Source of the DNA: Streptomyces sp. NRRL B-1140
Lineage (GTDB): Bacteria > Actinomycetota > Actinomycetes > Streptomycetales > Streptomycetaceae
NCBI RefSeq assembly: GCF_001280065.1
Contig: NZ_LGEA01000025.1
Span: forward strand, 124,001 to 188,000
Direction: 5' to 3'
DNA: 64,000 nt
This document shows positions 24,433 through 31,468 of this stretch, in pieces. Numbering within the stretch: position 1 is the stretch's first letter; each line of letters opens with the position of its first letter. The translations under genes were made by a program, and so were the position numbers. The notes below the pieces were generated by a model. The model did no database searches. It was not told where the DNA came from and saw only the letters and a program-made list of their open reading frames with translations.

Positions 24433-25161
24433 TCAGTGCGCCTCGGCCGCCCGCACCTGCTCCGGCGTCGGGGCCGTGCCGCCGAGGTGGGCCGGCATCC
24501 ACCAGGTGTCGTCCGGGCCCTTGGGGCGGACGGGGTAGGCGCGCTGGGCGGCCTCGAGGAGCTCCTGGACGCGCTCGCGCAGCTGACGCGTGATGGCGCC
24601 CGCGTACTTGTCGCGGGAGGCTTCGATCGCCTCGCCCACCCGGATCGTGATGGGGGTGTGGCTGCGCTTGAAGTTGCGCGGGTGGCCCTTGGTCCACAGC
24701 CGCTGCGTGCCCCACACCGCCATCGGGACCAGCGGGACGCCGGCCTCCTGGGCCAGGCGCGCGGCGCCCGACTTGAAGCTCTTCAGCGTGAACGACTGCG
24801 AGATCGTCGCCTCCGGGAAGACCCCGACGATCTCGCCCGACCGCAGCGAGTCCAGGGCGTGCGCGTAGGCCGCCTCGCCCTGCTTGCGGTCCACCGGGAT
24901 GTGCTTCATCCCGCGCATCAGCGGGCCGGAGATCTTGTGCCGGAAGACCGACTCCTTCGCCATGAAGCGCACGAGACGCTTCTGCGGCAGGGCCGCCAGG
25001 CCGTCGAAGACGAAGTCCAGGTAGCTGATGTGATTGCTCACCAGCACGGCGCCGCCCGAGCGCGGGATGTTCTCCGAACCCTGGAGGTCGATCTTGAGGT
25101 CCCACACCTTGAACAGCGTGCGGGCGAGACCGACGACGGGACGGTAGACGAGCTCTGCCAT
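24433..25161 (-). CDS. 1-acyl-glycerol-3-phosphate acyltransferase (PlsC-like)
   Basis: 242 residues with the acyltransferase motifs in order: NHISYLD (43-49, the NHx4D catalytic pair His44/Asp49), the substrate segment near KHIPVDR, then VGVFPEATIS (FPEGT-type block III with Ala for Gly) and VPLVPMAVWG (block IV). It acylates lysophosphatidic or related lipids at the membrane. The FPEA variant is common among actinobacterial homologues. Convergent with the B3/4 gene. Confidence 0.9.
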   Translation of the reverse strand: MAELVYRPVVGLARTLFKVWDLKIDLQGSENIPRSGGAVLVSNHISYLDFVFDGLAALPQKRLVRFMAKESVFRHKISGPLMRGMKHIPVDRKQGEAAYAHALDSLRSGEIVGVFPEATISQSFTLKSFKSGAARLAQEAGVPLVPMAVWGTQRLWTKGHPRNFKRSHTPITIRVGEAIEASRDKYAGAITRQLRERVQELLEAAQRAYPVRPKGPDDTWWMPAHLGGTAPTPEQVRAAEAH

Positions 25162-25230
25162 GGGCGGTTCGGACCCTTCCTGCTCTGCCTGGGAAGGGAT
25201 TCCCAGTGGAGAAGTTACGCAGCCGTAGGT

Positions 25231-25350
25231 TTACGGCTTGTCGCAGATCGTGCCCGAAGAACGGCCGGGTAGCCAGTCCTCGTGCCCGTATGCGGCGAGA
25301 TTCTCGTCACGTCGTCCGCAGGTTCCCACCTCGTGCTTTTGCGTCCCCAT
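25231..25350 (-). CDS. Candidate 39-residue ORF downstream of DUF4395
   Basis: ATG at 25350 overlaps the TAA of the DUF4395 gene (TAATG) and opens a 39-codon frame rich in charged residues (MGTQKHEVGTCGRRDENLAA..). Coupling would allow translation without a strong site (only GGAG two bases upstream). I recognise no family. It may equally be 3' untranslated sequence. Confidence 0.22.
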   Translation of the reverse strand: MGTQKHEVGTCGRRDENLAAYGHEDWLPGRSSGTICDKP

Positions 25351-25766
25351 TACTCCGCGCGGACCGCCACCCGCCGCACGAGCAGGTACAACTCGCAACC
25401 CAGGCAGTACCCGAACGCCGCGTTCAGGAAGGCGGCGGCGAGCGCGGCGCCGGTCGCCGCGAGACCCAGCCAGCCGGGCCCCAGGGTGTAGCCGACGAGC
25501 CCGAGTCCGGCGAAAAGCAGTCCCACCGCCTGGGCGAAGCGCGGCGGCTCGGGCGCCTCGAACTCCGTCGGCCGCCCGAGTCGCGGCCGGACCGCCTTGG
25601 CGTACAGCAGGCCGTACGGGGAGCGGCCGACCCCGCCCGCCGCGCCCAGCAGGAACGCCAGCGTCTGCCAGGCCAGCAGCCAGGCGCTTCCCGTGACCAG
25701 CACGACCGCCAGCACGGCGGTCGTGACGGCCGCGCCGAAACGCGGCCCTCTCGCATCGATGTCCAT
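25350..25766 (-). CDS. DUF4395 membrane protein with CxxC
   Basis: 138 residues with about four hydrophobic helices (15-30, 33-48, 80-95, 100-118). The last membrane segment runs into C121-L-G-C124 in AAFGYCLGCELYLLVRR, a CxxC motif at the membrane border that is the hallmark of DUF4395. The GVGRSPYG..Y...VRPRLG loop is also characteristic. It is divergent (78 bp) from a membrane-anchored thioredoxin-like gene, so it probably passes electrons across the membrane, analogous to DsbD/CcdA (inference). ATG 25766. Confidence 0.85.
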   Translation of the reverse strand: MDIDARGPRFGAAVTTAVLAVVLVTGSAWLLAWQTLAFLLGAAGGVGRSPYGLLYAKAVRPRLGRPTEFEAPEPPRFAQAVGLLFAGLGLVGYTLGPGWLGLAATGAALAAAFLNAAFGYCLGCELYLLVRRVAVRAE

Positions 25767-25844
25767 GGGAACCAAGCATTCCGCAGCGCGGCCGCATTGC
25801 GGGGGCGGGAATCTTTGCGGTCTCGTGAACGCTTGCAGCAGGTG

Positions 25845-26258
25845 ATGACCGGACTGATGGTGTGCGCGGTGGTGCTCGTGGTGGCGAGCGCCTACGGAGT
25901 GCTGCAACGGCGGCGGAGCGGGAGGGTGCGGGTGCGCGGGCGGGACGACGGCAAGCGGCTCGATGCGGCGGACCTCGGCACGGAACTCGGCGAGCGGGCC
26001 ACGCTCGTGCAGTTCTCCAGCGCGTTCTGCGCGCCCTGCCGGGCGACCCGCAGGGTCCTCGGCGAGGTGGCCGGCGTGGTGCCGGGCGTGACCCATGTCG
26101 AGATCGACGCCGAGGCCCATCTCGACCTCGTGCGGCGGCTGGACGTCCTCAAGACCCCGACCGTGTTCGTGCTGGACGCCGGCGGCCGGGTGGTGCGGCG
26201 TGCCACGGGGCAGCCGCGCAAGGCCGACGTGATCGCGGCACTGGGAGAGGCGGTGTGA
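25845..26258 (+). CDS. Membrane-anchored thioredoxin-like protein
   Basis: 137 residues: an N-terminal helix (MTGLMVCAVVLVVASAYGVL) anchors the protein, and a thioredoxin fold follows. The active site is C62-A-P-C65 in LVQFSSAFCAPCRATRR and the cis-Pro loop is LKTPTVFVLD. Thiol reductase/isomerase activity at the membrane is expected. It pairs with the CxxC DUF4395 gene across a 78-bp divergent promoter region. ATG 25845 with the AGCAGG sequence upstream. Confidence 0.88.
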   Translation: MTGLMVCAVVLVVASAYGVLQRRRSGRVRVRGRDDGKRLDAADLGTELGERATLVQFSSAFCAPCRATRRVLGEVAGVVPGVTHVEIDAEAHLDLVRRLDVLKTPTVFVLDAGGRVVRRATGQPRKADVIAALGEAV

Positions 26259-26341
26259 CGGGCGTGACGGCTTCAGTGAGTCATCTCCCACATCACGGAA
26301 CGAACTTGACTGCGCGAACCATTTATCGTCAGCCTGACCCC

Positions 26342-26833
26342 ATGCCTGCGGACCTTCTTGCCACGACCGACCTCCTGCGCTCGGTCTTCCGGCGGCACGC
26401 GGCGGGAGTCGCCGTCATCACCGCTCGTGGCGAAGCCGGCCCGGTGGGCTTCACCGCCACCTCCCTGACGTCCGTGTCCGCCGAGCCGCCGCTGCTGTCC
26501 TTCGGTGTCGGCACCGGAGCCTCCAGCTGGCCCGCCATCGCGACGGCGGACCACGTCGGTGTCCACATCCTCGGTGAGCACCAGCGGGAGCTCGCCGCCA
26601 CCTTCTCCCGCAGCGGCGCCGACCGCTTCGGCCCGCCCACCGCCTGGCGGGAGGGCCCCGAGGGCGTCCCCGTCCTCGACGGCGTGCTCGCCTGGCTGGT
26701 GGGCCGGGTCGTCGCGCGCGTACCTGCCGGGGACCACCGGCTGGTGATTGCCGAGGTCGTGGACGGCGACCCCTCGGGCACCGGCCGTCCGCTCCTCTAC
26801 CACCAGGGACGTTTCCAGCGTCTGGGCGACTGA
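26342..26833 (+). CDS. Flavin reductase-domain protein
   Basis: 163 residues of split-barrel FMN-binding flavin reductase: LRSVFRRHAAGVAVITA, VGFTATSLTSVSAEPPLLSF (flavin-contacting) and VGVHILGEHQRELA. It should reduce FMN/FAD with NAD(P)H to feed a flavin-dependent monooxygenase; none is adjacent. The start is set at ATG 26342 because homologues begin about 10 residues before LRSVF, although no clear ribosome-binding site precedes it. The frame is open upstream into the thioredoxin gene. Confidence 0.8.
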   Translation: MPADLLATTDLLRSVFRRHAAGVAVITARGEAGPVGFTATSLTSVSAEPPLLSFGVGTGASSWPAIATADHVGVHILGEHQRELAATFSRSGADRFGPPTAWREGPEGVPVLDGVLAWLVGRVVARVPAGDHRLVIAEVVDGDPSGTGRPLLYHQGRFQRLGD

Positions 26834-27000
26834 ACCGGGTGCACCCCGGGCTGCGTGACCGTCGAGTTCCGGTTACGCTGCGTTGCGAAGGTCACAGTTC
26901 AAAGCGCTTGCTTAGCGGGAACGAACTGGGTGTACTGACGAGTAATATTTCGCTCGGGGCGTGGGTTCGCCCCGACCGGGATCGGACGCTAGAGGCGCCT

Positions 27001-27024
27001 ATGCTGCCTGCAAGTAGGCAGCAT
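27001..27024. promoter_or_regulatory. Operator/hairpin upstream of etfB
   Basis: ATGCTGCCT-GCAAGT-AGGCAGCAT: perfect 9-bp arms with a 6-bp centre, ending 29 bases before the etfB GTG. Its position next to the start of transcription or in the 5' leader fits a dimeric repressor site. An mRNA hairpin is the alternative. Confidence 0.55.
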
Positions 27025-27053
27025 GGAAATGACGATGCAGTAGGAGAGCCGGC

Positions 27054-27842
27054 GTGAGCTTGAGGATCGTTGTCACTGTGAAGTACGTGCCCGACGCCAC
27101 TGGCGACCGGCACTTCGCCGATGACCTGACCGTCGACCGGGACGACGTGGACGGTCTGCTCTCCGAGCTCGACGAGTACGCGGTCGAGCAGGCGCTGCAG
27201 ATCTCCGAGAACTCCGACGACGACGTGGAGATCACCGTTCTGACGGTGGGCCCCGAGGACGCCAAGGACGCCCTGCGCAAGGCGCTGTCCATGGGCGCGG
27301 ACAAGGCGATCCACGTCGAGGACGACGACATCCACGGCACCGACGCCATCGGCACCTCCCTGATCCTGGCGAAGGCCATCGAGAAGGCCGGCTACGACCT
27401 GGTCGTCTCCGGCATGGCCTCCACCGACGGCACCATGGGCGTCGTGCCCGCGCTGCTCGCCGAGCGTCTGGGCGTCCCGCAGGTCACGCTGCTCTCCGAG
27501 GTCTCCGTCGAGGACGGCACGGTCAAGGGCCGCCGCGACGGCGACGCCGCCTCCGAGAACCTGGAGGCCTCCCTCCCGGCGGTCGTGTCCGTGACCGACC
27601 AGTCGGGCGAGGCGCGCTACCCCTCCTTCAAGGGCATCATGGCGGCCAAGAAGAAGCCGGTGGAGTCCTGGGACCTGTCCGACCTGGACCTGGAGGCCGA
27701 GGAGGTCGGCCTGGAGGGCGCCTACACCACGGTCGACGGCGCGGCCGAGCGCCCGGCCCGCACCGCGGGCACGATCGTCAAGGACGAGGGCGAGGGCGGC
27801 AAGCAGCTCGCTGAGTTCCTCGCGGGCCAGAAGTTCATCTGA
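27054..27842 (+). CDS. etfB: Electron transfer flavoprotein beta subunit
   Basis: 262 residues: SLRIVVTVKYVPDATGDRHF at the N terminus, the AMP-binding part VSGMASTDGTMGVVPALLAE, and the ETF-beta signature TLLSEVSVEDGTVKGRR. With EtfA it forms the heterodimer that takes electrons from acyl-CoA and other dehydrogenases and passes them to ETF-quinone oxidoreductase. GTG 27054 has TAGGAGAG upstream. etfA follows after 52 bp with its own ribosome-binding site. Confidence 0.95.
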   Translation: MSLRIVVTVKYVPDATGDRHFADDLTVDRDDVDGLLSELDEYAVEQALQISENSDDDVEITVLTVGPEDAKDALRKALSMGADKAIHVEDDDIHGTDAIGTSLILAKAIEKAGYDLVVSGMASTDGTMGVVPALLAERLGVPQVTLLSEVSVEDGTVKGRRDGDAASENLEASLPAVVSVTDQSGEARYPSFKGIMAAKKKPVESWDLSDLDLEAEEVGLEGAYTTVDGAAERPARTAGTIVKDEGEGGKQLAEFLAGQKFI

Positions 27843-27894
27843 GCCCCTTCGCTGACCGCCCCTCATCTTTCGCAAGCAGGAGAGAAGAAGTCCC

Positions 27895-28857
27895 ATGGCT
27901 GAAGTTCTCGTCTACGTCGACCACGTGGACGGTGCCGTCCGCAAGCCCACCCTGGAGCTGCTGACCCTGGCCCGCCGCATCGGCGAGCCCGTCGCCGTCG
28001 CGCTGGGCAACGGCGCCGCCGACACCGCCGCCACGCTCGCCGAGCACGGCGCGGTCAAGGTCCTCACCCACGAGGCCGCCGAGTACGCCGACTACCTGGT
28101 CGTACCGAAGGTCGACGCCCTCCAGGCCGCCCACGAGGCCGTGTCCCCGGCCGCCGTGCTGGTGCCCTCCTCCGCCGAGGGCAAGGAGATCGCCGCGCGC
28201 CTGGCGCTGCGTCTGGGCTCCGGCATCATCACCGACGCCGTCGACCTGGAGGCCGGCGACGAGGGCCCCGTGGCCACGCAGTCCGTGTTCGCCGCGTCCT
28301 TCACCACCAAGTCGCGCGTCTCCAAGGGCACCCCGGTCATCACGGTCAAGCCCAACAGCGCGGCCGTCGAGGCCGCCCCGGCCGCCGGTGCGGTCGAGGC
28401 CCTGTCCGTGACCTTCTCCGCACAGGCCACCGGCACCAAGGTCACCGGCCGTACGCCGCGTGAGTCGACGGGCCGTCCGGAGCTGACCGAGGCCGCGATC
28501 GTGGTCTCCGGTGGCCGTGGCGTCAACGGCGCGGAGAACTTCGCGATCATCGAGGCCCTCGCCGACTCGCTCGGCGCGGCCGTCGGCGCCTCGCGCGCCG
28601 CGGTGGACGCCGGCTGGTACCCGCACACCAACCAGGTGGGCCAGACCGGCAAGTCGGTCTCGCCGCAGCTCTACATCGCCAACGGCATCTCGGGCGCGAT
28701 CCAGCACCGTGCCGGTATGCAGACCTCGAAGACGATCGTCGCCGTCAACAAGGACGCCGAGGCCCCGATCTTCGACCTCGTCGACTACGGCGTCGTCGGT
28801 GACCTGTTCGACGTCGTCCCGGCGCTGACCGAGGAGATCAAGACCCGCAAGGGCTGA
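27895..28857 (+). CDS. etfA: Electron transfer flavoprotein alpha subunit
   Basis: 320 residues. The FAD-binding C-terminal domain shows the ETF-alpha signature [21 protein letters not shown], then [20 protein letters not shown] and [22 protein letters not shown] binds the FAD diphosphate and [22 protein letters not shown] surrounds the isoalloxazine. AGGAGAG lies upstream of ATG 27895. Partner of EtfB; an oxidised-acyl-CoA pathway elsewhere in the genome would feed it. Confidence 0.95.
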   Translation: MAEVLVYVDHVDGAVRKPTLELLTLARRIGEPVAVALGNGAADTAATLAEHGAVKVLTHEAAEYADYLVVPKVDALQAAHEAVSPAAVLVPSSAEGKEIAARLALRLGSGIITDAVDLEAGDEGPVATQSVFAASFTTKSRVSKGTPVITVKPNSAAVEAAPAAGAVEALSVTFSAQATGTKVTGRTPRESTGRPELTEAAIVVSGGRGVNGAENFAIIEALADSLGAAVGASRAAVDAGWYPHTNQVGQTGKSVSPQLYIANGISGAIQHRAGMQTSKTIVAVNKDAEAPIFDLVDYGVVGDLFDVVPALTEEIKTRKG

Positions 28858-28874
28858 TCGACCCCGGCCGTGAA

Positions 28875-28910
28875 AGGCCCCCGTGACCGCGCGAACGGTC
28901 ACGGGGGCCT
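28875..28910. terminator. Bidirectional terminator after etfA
   Basis: Perfect 15-bp stem (AGGCCCCCGTGACCG / CGGTCACGGGGGCCT) with a 6-nt CGCGAA loop, followed by CTTCTC. It lies between etfA and the convergent endonuclease/phosphatase gene and fits both transcripts. Confidence 0.85.
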
Positions 28911-28914
28911 CTTC

Positions 28915-29820
28915 TCATCCCAGGGTCATCGAGGCCTGCACCGGCAGATGGTCGCTCGGGTACGTCCCGTCCCTGTGGAAGGGGTTCATCCAGGCCCGGT
29001 GCGTGGTCACACCGGGCGTGGTGAGGATCCAGTCGATGCGCCGCCCGCCGGGCCTGGGCGTCCGGTAGCCGTGGTGCGTCCCGTACGCCGGGCCCCGCGA
29101 GGCCGCCGCGTCCCAGGCGTCCACCAGGCCGGTGTCCAGCATGAGGTCGTACACCCGGTTGTCGTGGGCGGCCGCGTTGAAGTCGCCGGTGACGACGACC
29201 GGCGACGACCGGTCCCACGTGGCGATCGTCTCGCCGATGAGCCCCGCCGAGCGTTCCCGGGCGTACTGGCTGACGCTGTCCAGGTGGGTGTTGAGGACGT
29301 AGAACTCCCGGCCCCCGCCGGCGAGGTCGGCGAAACGGACCCAGGTCACCATGCGCAGCCAGTCCGCTCCCCAGGTGTTCGAGGCGATCGTGTAAGGGGT
29401 GTCGGACAGCCAGAAGTGATCGAACTCGATCGGATCGAGTCTGCGCGTGTCATAGAAGATCGCCATGAACTCGTCCTTGCTGCCGCCGGCGCGTCCGGTG
29501 CCGATCCAGTCGTAGTGCTCGCCGAGATCCTTCTCGATCGCGCGCACCTGCCCGTACAGCCCTTCCTGGGTGCCGATGACGTGCGGTCGCTCGTGACGCA
29601 GCAATTCCCGCATCACCGGTCGGCGCACGGCCCAGCGCGGTGTCCGGTCGACGACGGTCCCGAAGCGCACGTTGAACGTCATGACGTTCAGAGCGCCCGC
29701 GTGCTCGCCGGCGGCAGCGCGGTGTGTGGGGCCCGCGGTGGTGAGCAGTGGCCCGGCGACGGCGGCTGCGGCCGCCGCCTTGAGCCCGTGGCGGCGCGTC
29801 ACGCCGGCCTCGTTCGGCAC
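28915..29820 (-). CDS. Tat-exported endonuclease/exonuclease/phosphatase-family protein
   Basis: 301 residues. The signal has a Tat-like motif (T-R-R-H-G-L-K) and a long Ala-rich core. The mature part is an EEP fold: LNVMTFNVRF, the Glu in IGTQEG, LNTHLD, VVTGDFNA (Asp/Asn) and the final catalytic SDHLPV. EEP enzymes cleave phosphodiesters in nucleic acids, sphingomyelin or inositol phosphates; the length and IGTQE..GR..DE pattern fit secreted metal-dependent hydrolases rather than DNA repair. GTG 29820 is taken because GGGGAGGGA lies 6 bases upstream. Confidence 0.85.
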   Translation of the reverse strand: MPNEAGVTRRHGLKAAAAAAVAGPLLTTAGPTHRAAAGEHAGALNVMTFNVRFGTVVDRTPRWAVRRPVMRELLRHERPHVIGTQEGLYGQVRAIEKDLGEHYDWIGTGRAGGSKDEFMAIFYDTRRLDPIEFDHFWLSDTPYTIASNTWGADWLRMVTWVRFADLAGGGREFYVLNTHLDSVSQYARERSAGLIGETIATWDRSSPVVVTGDFNAAAHDNRVYDLMLDTGLVDAWDAAASRGPAYGTHHGYRTPRPGGRRIDWILTTPGVTTHRAWMNPFHRDGTYPSDHLPVQASMTLG

Positions 29821-29934
29821 GTGGTCTCCCTCCCCTTGCACGACAGGATGAAGCTTGCCCTCTGAGTACGGATGGAGAGGGCCGATCGACAGCGATCAAG
29901 AGGGAGGGACGGGGAATTCCACGCCAGGATGGTG

Positions 29935-29962
29935 TTGACCAGGCCGAAGGTCGGCCGATAAC
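29935..29962 (+). promoter_or_regulatory. SigA-like promoter for the aldolase-like gene
   Basis: TTGACC (29935-29940), 16-bp spacer, GATAAC (29957-29962), 51 bases upstream of the start codon. It resembles the Streptomyces housekeeping HrdB promoter consensus TTGACN-16/18-TAGAPuT. Confidence 0.5.
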
Positions 29963-30013
29963 TTCGTTCTACGGATTGTTGATTCCGCTGTGCGGAAAAT
30001 GGAGGGTCTCGTA

Positions 30014-31315
30014 ATGGGTCAGGGCCGGCAGGAGCACGTGGCGACGAGCCTCGCGGGAGCCGTCAGCGAGGAGATCAGCGCCTCCCTCGCGCCGGTCGAC
30101 GCCGAGCTGGAGCGCCGCTATCCCGGAGACCCCGGTACCCGCCAGCCCGTCCACACCGTCTACGTCCCCGGCGACGCCTTCGCCGCCGATACCGTCCGGT
30201 CCTGGGGCGACCGGGCCCTCGCCGCACTCGACGAACACGCCCCGGACGCCGCCTCCCTGGCCTCCGTCCTCGGCCTCTCCGAGGAACTCGCCGAGCCCGT
30301 CCACGCGCGCGTGCGCGCCAAGCTGGAGCGCGAGCCGATCGAGGACCTGCGCGTCGACTTCGAGGACGGCTACGGCAACCGTCCCGGCCCCGAGGAGGAC
30401 GAGACCGCCGCCCGCGCCGCCCGGCTGATCGCCGAGGCCTACCGGGACGGCACCGCCGCCCCGTACATGGGCATCCGCATGAAGTGCATGGAAGCGCCCG
30501 TACGTGCCCGGGGCATCCGCACCCTCGACGTCTTCCTCACCGGCCTGATGGAGTCCGGCGGCCTGCCCGGCGGCCTGGTCCTCACCCTGCCGAAGGTGAC
30601 GTACGCCGAGCAGGTCACCGCCATGGTGCGGCTGCTGGACGCCTTCGAGAAGGCACACGGCCTGGAGCCGGGCCGGATCGGCTTCGAGATCCAGATCGAG
30701 ACCAGCCAGTCCATCCTCGCCGCCGACGGCACCGCCACCGTCGCCCGCATGATCCAGGCCGCCGACGGCCGTGCCACCGGCCTGCACTACGGCACGTTCG
30801 ACTACAGCGCCTGCCTCGGCGTCTCCGCCGCCCACCAGGCGAGCGACCACCCCGCAGCGGACCACGCCAAGGCCGTCATGCAGGTCGCGGCGGCCGGCAC
30901 GGGCGTACGCGTCTCGGACGGCTCGACGAACGTCCTGCCGGTCGGCCCGACCGCGAAGGTCCACGACGCCTGGCGCCTGCACTACGGCCTCACCCGCCGC
31001 GCCCTTGCCCGCGCCTACTACCAGGGCTGGGACATGCACCCCGGCCACCTCCCCACCCGCTACGCGGCCGTCTTCGCCTTCTACCGCGAAGGCTTCGAGC
31101 AGGCCGCCGCCCGTCTGTCCCGCTACGTCAACCGCACCGGCGGCGATGTCATGGACGAGCCCGCCACCGCCAAGGCCCTCAGCGGCTACCTGCTGCGCGG
31201 CCTGGACTGCGGCGCCCTGGACAACGGTGAGGTCGCCCGCCTGGCGGGCCTGACCCGGGCGGACCTGGAGAGCTTCGCCGCGCCCTGGCGCGGGGATTTG
31301 ACGGCCTTCGCCTGA
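30014..31315 (+). CDS. DUF6986, HpcH/citrate-lyase-like aldolase
   Basis: 433 residues in a TIM-barrel of the HpcH/HpaI-CitE superfamily. RVDFEDGYGNRPGPEEDE carries an Asp/Glu metal site, PYMGIRMKCME a basic anion site, and GRIGFEIQIETSQSIL the Glu that binds metal. C-terminal NRTGGDVMDEPATAKALSGY is shared by close family members. Reaction unknown: reversible aldol cleavage of a keto-acid is plausible from the superfamily. ATG 30014 has GGAGG 8 bases upstream; the frame is open to 29990. Confidence 0.75.
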   Translation: MGQGRQEHVATSLAGAVSEEISASLAPVDAELERRYPGDPGTRQPVHTVYVPGDAFAADTVRSWGDRALAALDEHAPDAASLASVLGLSEELAEPVHARVRAKLEREPIEDLRVDFEDGYGNRPGPEEDETAARAARLIAEAYRDGTAAPYMGIRMKCMEAPVRARGIRTLDVFLTGLMESGGLPGGLVLTLPKVTYAEQVTAMVRLLDAFEKAHGLEPGRIGFEIQIETSQSILAADGTATVARMIQAADGRATGLHYGTFDYSACLGVSAAHQASDHPAADHAKAVMQVAAAGTGVRVSDGSTNVLPVGPTAKVHDAWRLHYGLTRRALARAYYQGWDMHPGHLPTRYAAVFAFYREGFEQAAARLSRYVNRTGGDVMDEPATAKALSGYLLRGLDCGALDNGEVARLAGLTRADLESFAAPWRGDLTAFA

Positions 31316-31316
31316 C

Positions 31317-31344
31317 CGTGCCGTTCGGCGGACCGGCCGGCACG
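31317..31344 (+). terminator. Hairpin after the aldolase-like gene
   Basis: CGTGCCG .. CGGCACG 7-bp perfect stem with a 14-nt loop, just after the stop at 31315. Modest stability, no T-run. Confidence 0.4.
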
Positions 31345-31468
31345 TACCGGCCCTGTCACAGCCGTCACCGACGCCCGCCGCCGTCACCGCCGCCCCGTAG
31401 TCTGTACGCCACGCACTGACGGTGTCGGTCGTCGGCGCATCCGGTGGGGTCACAGGAACGGGGCAGCG

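Noticed and set aside
26342..26833. Flavin reductase fused to the preceding thioredoxin as one frame
   Set aside because: The thioredoxin ends with a stop at 26256-26258; the reductase domain uses another frame and homologues begin near 26342.
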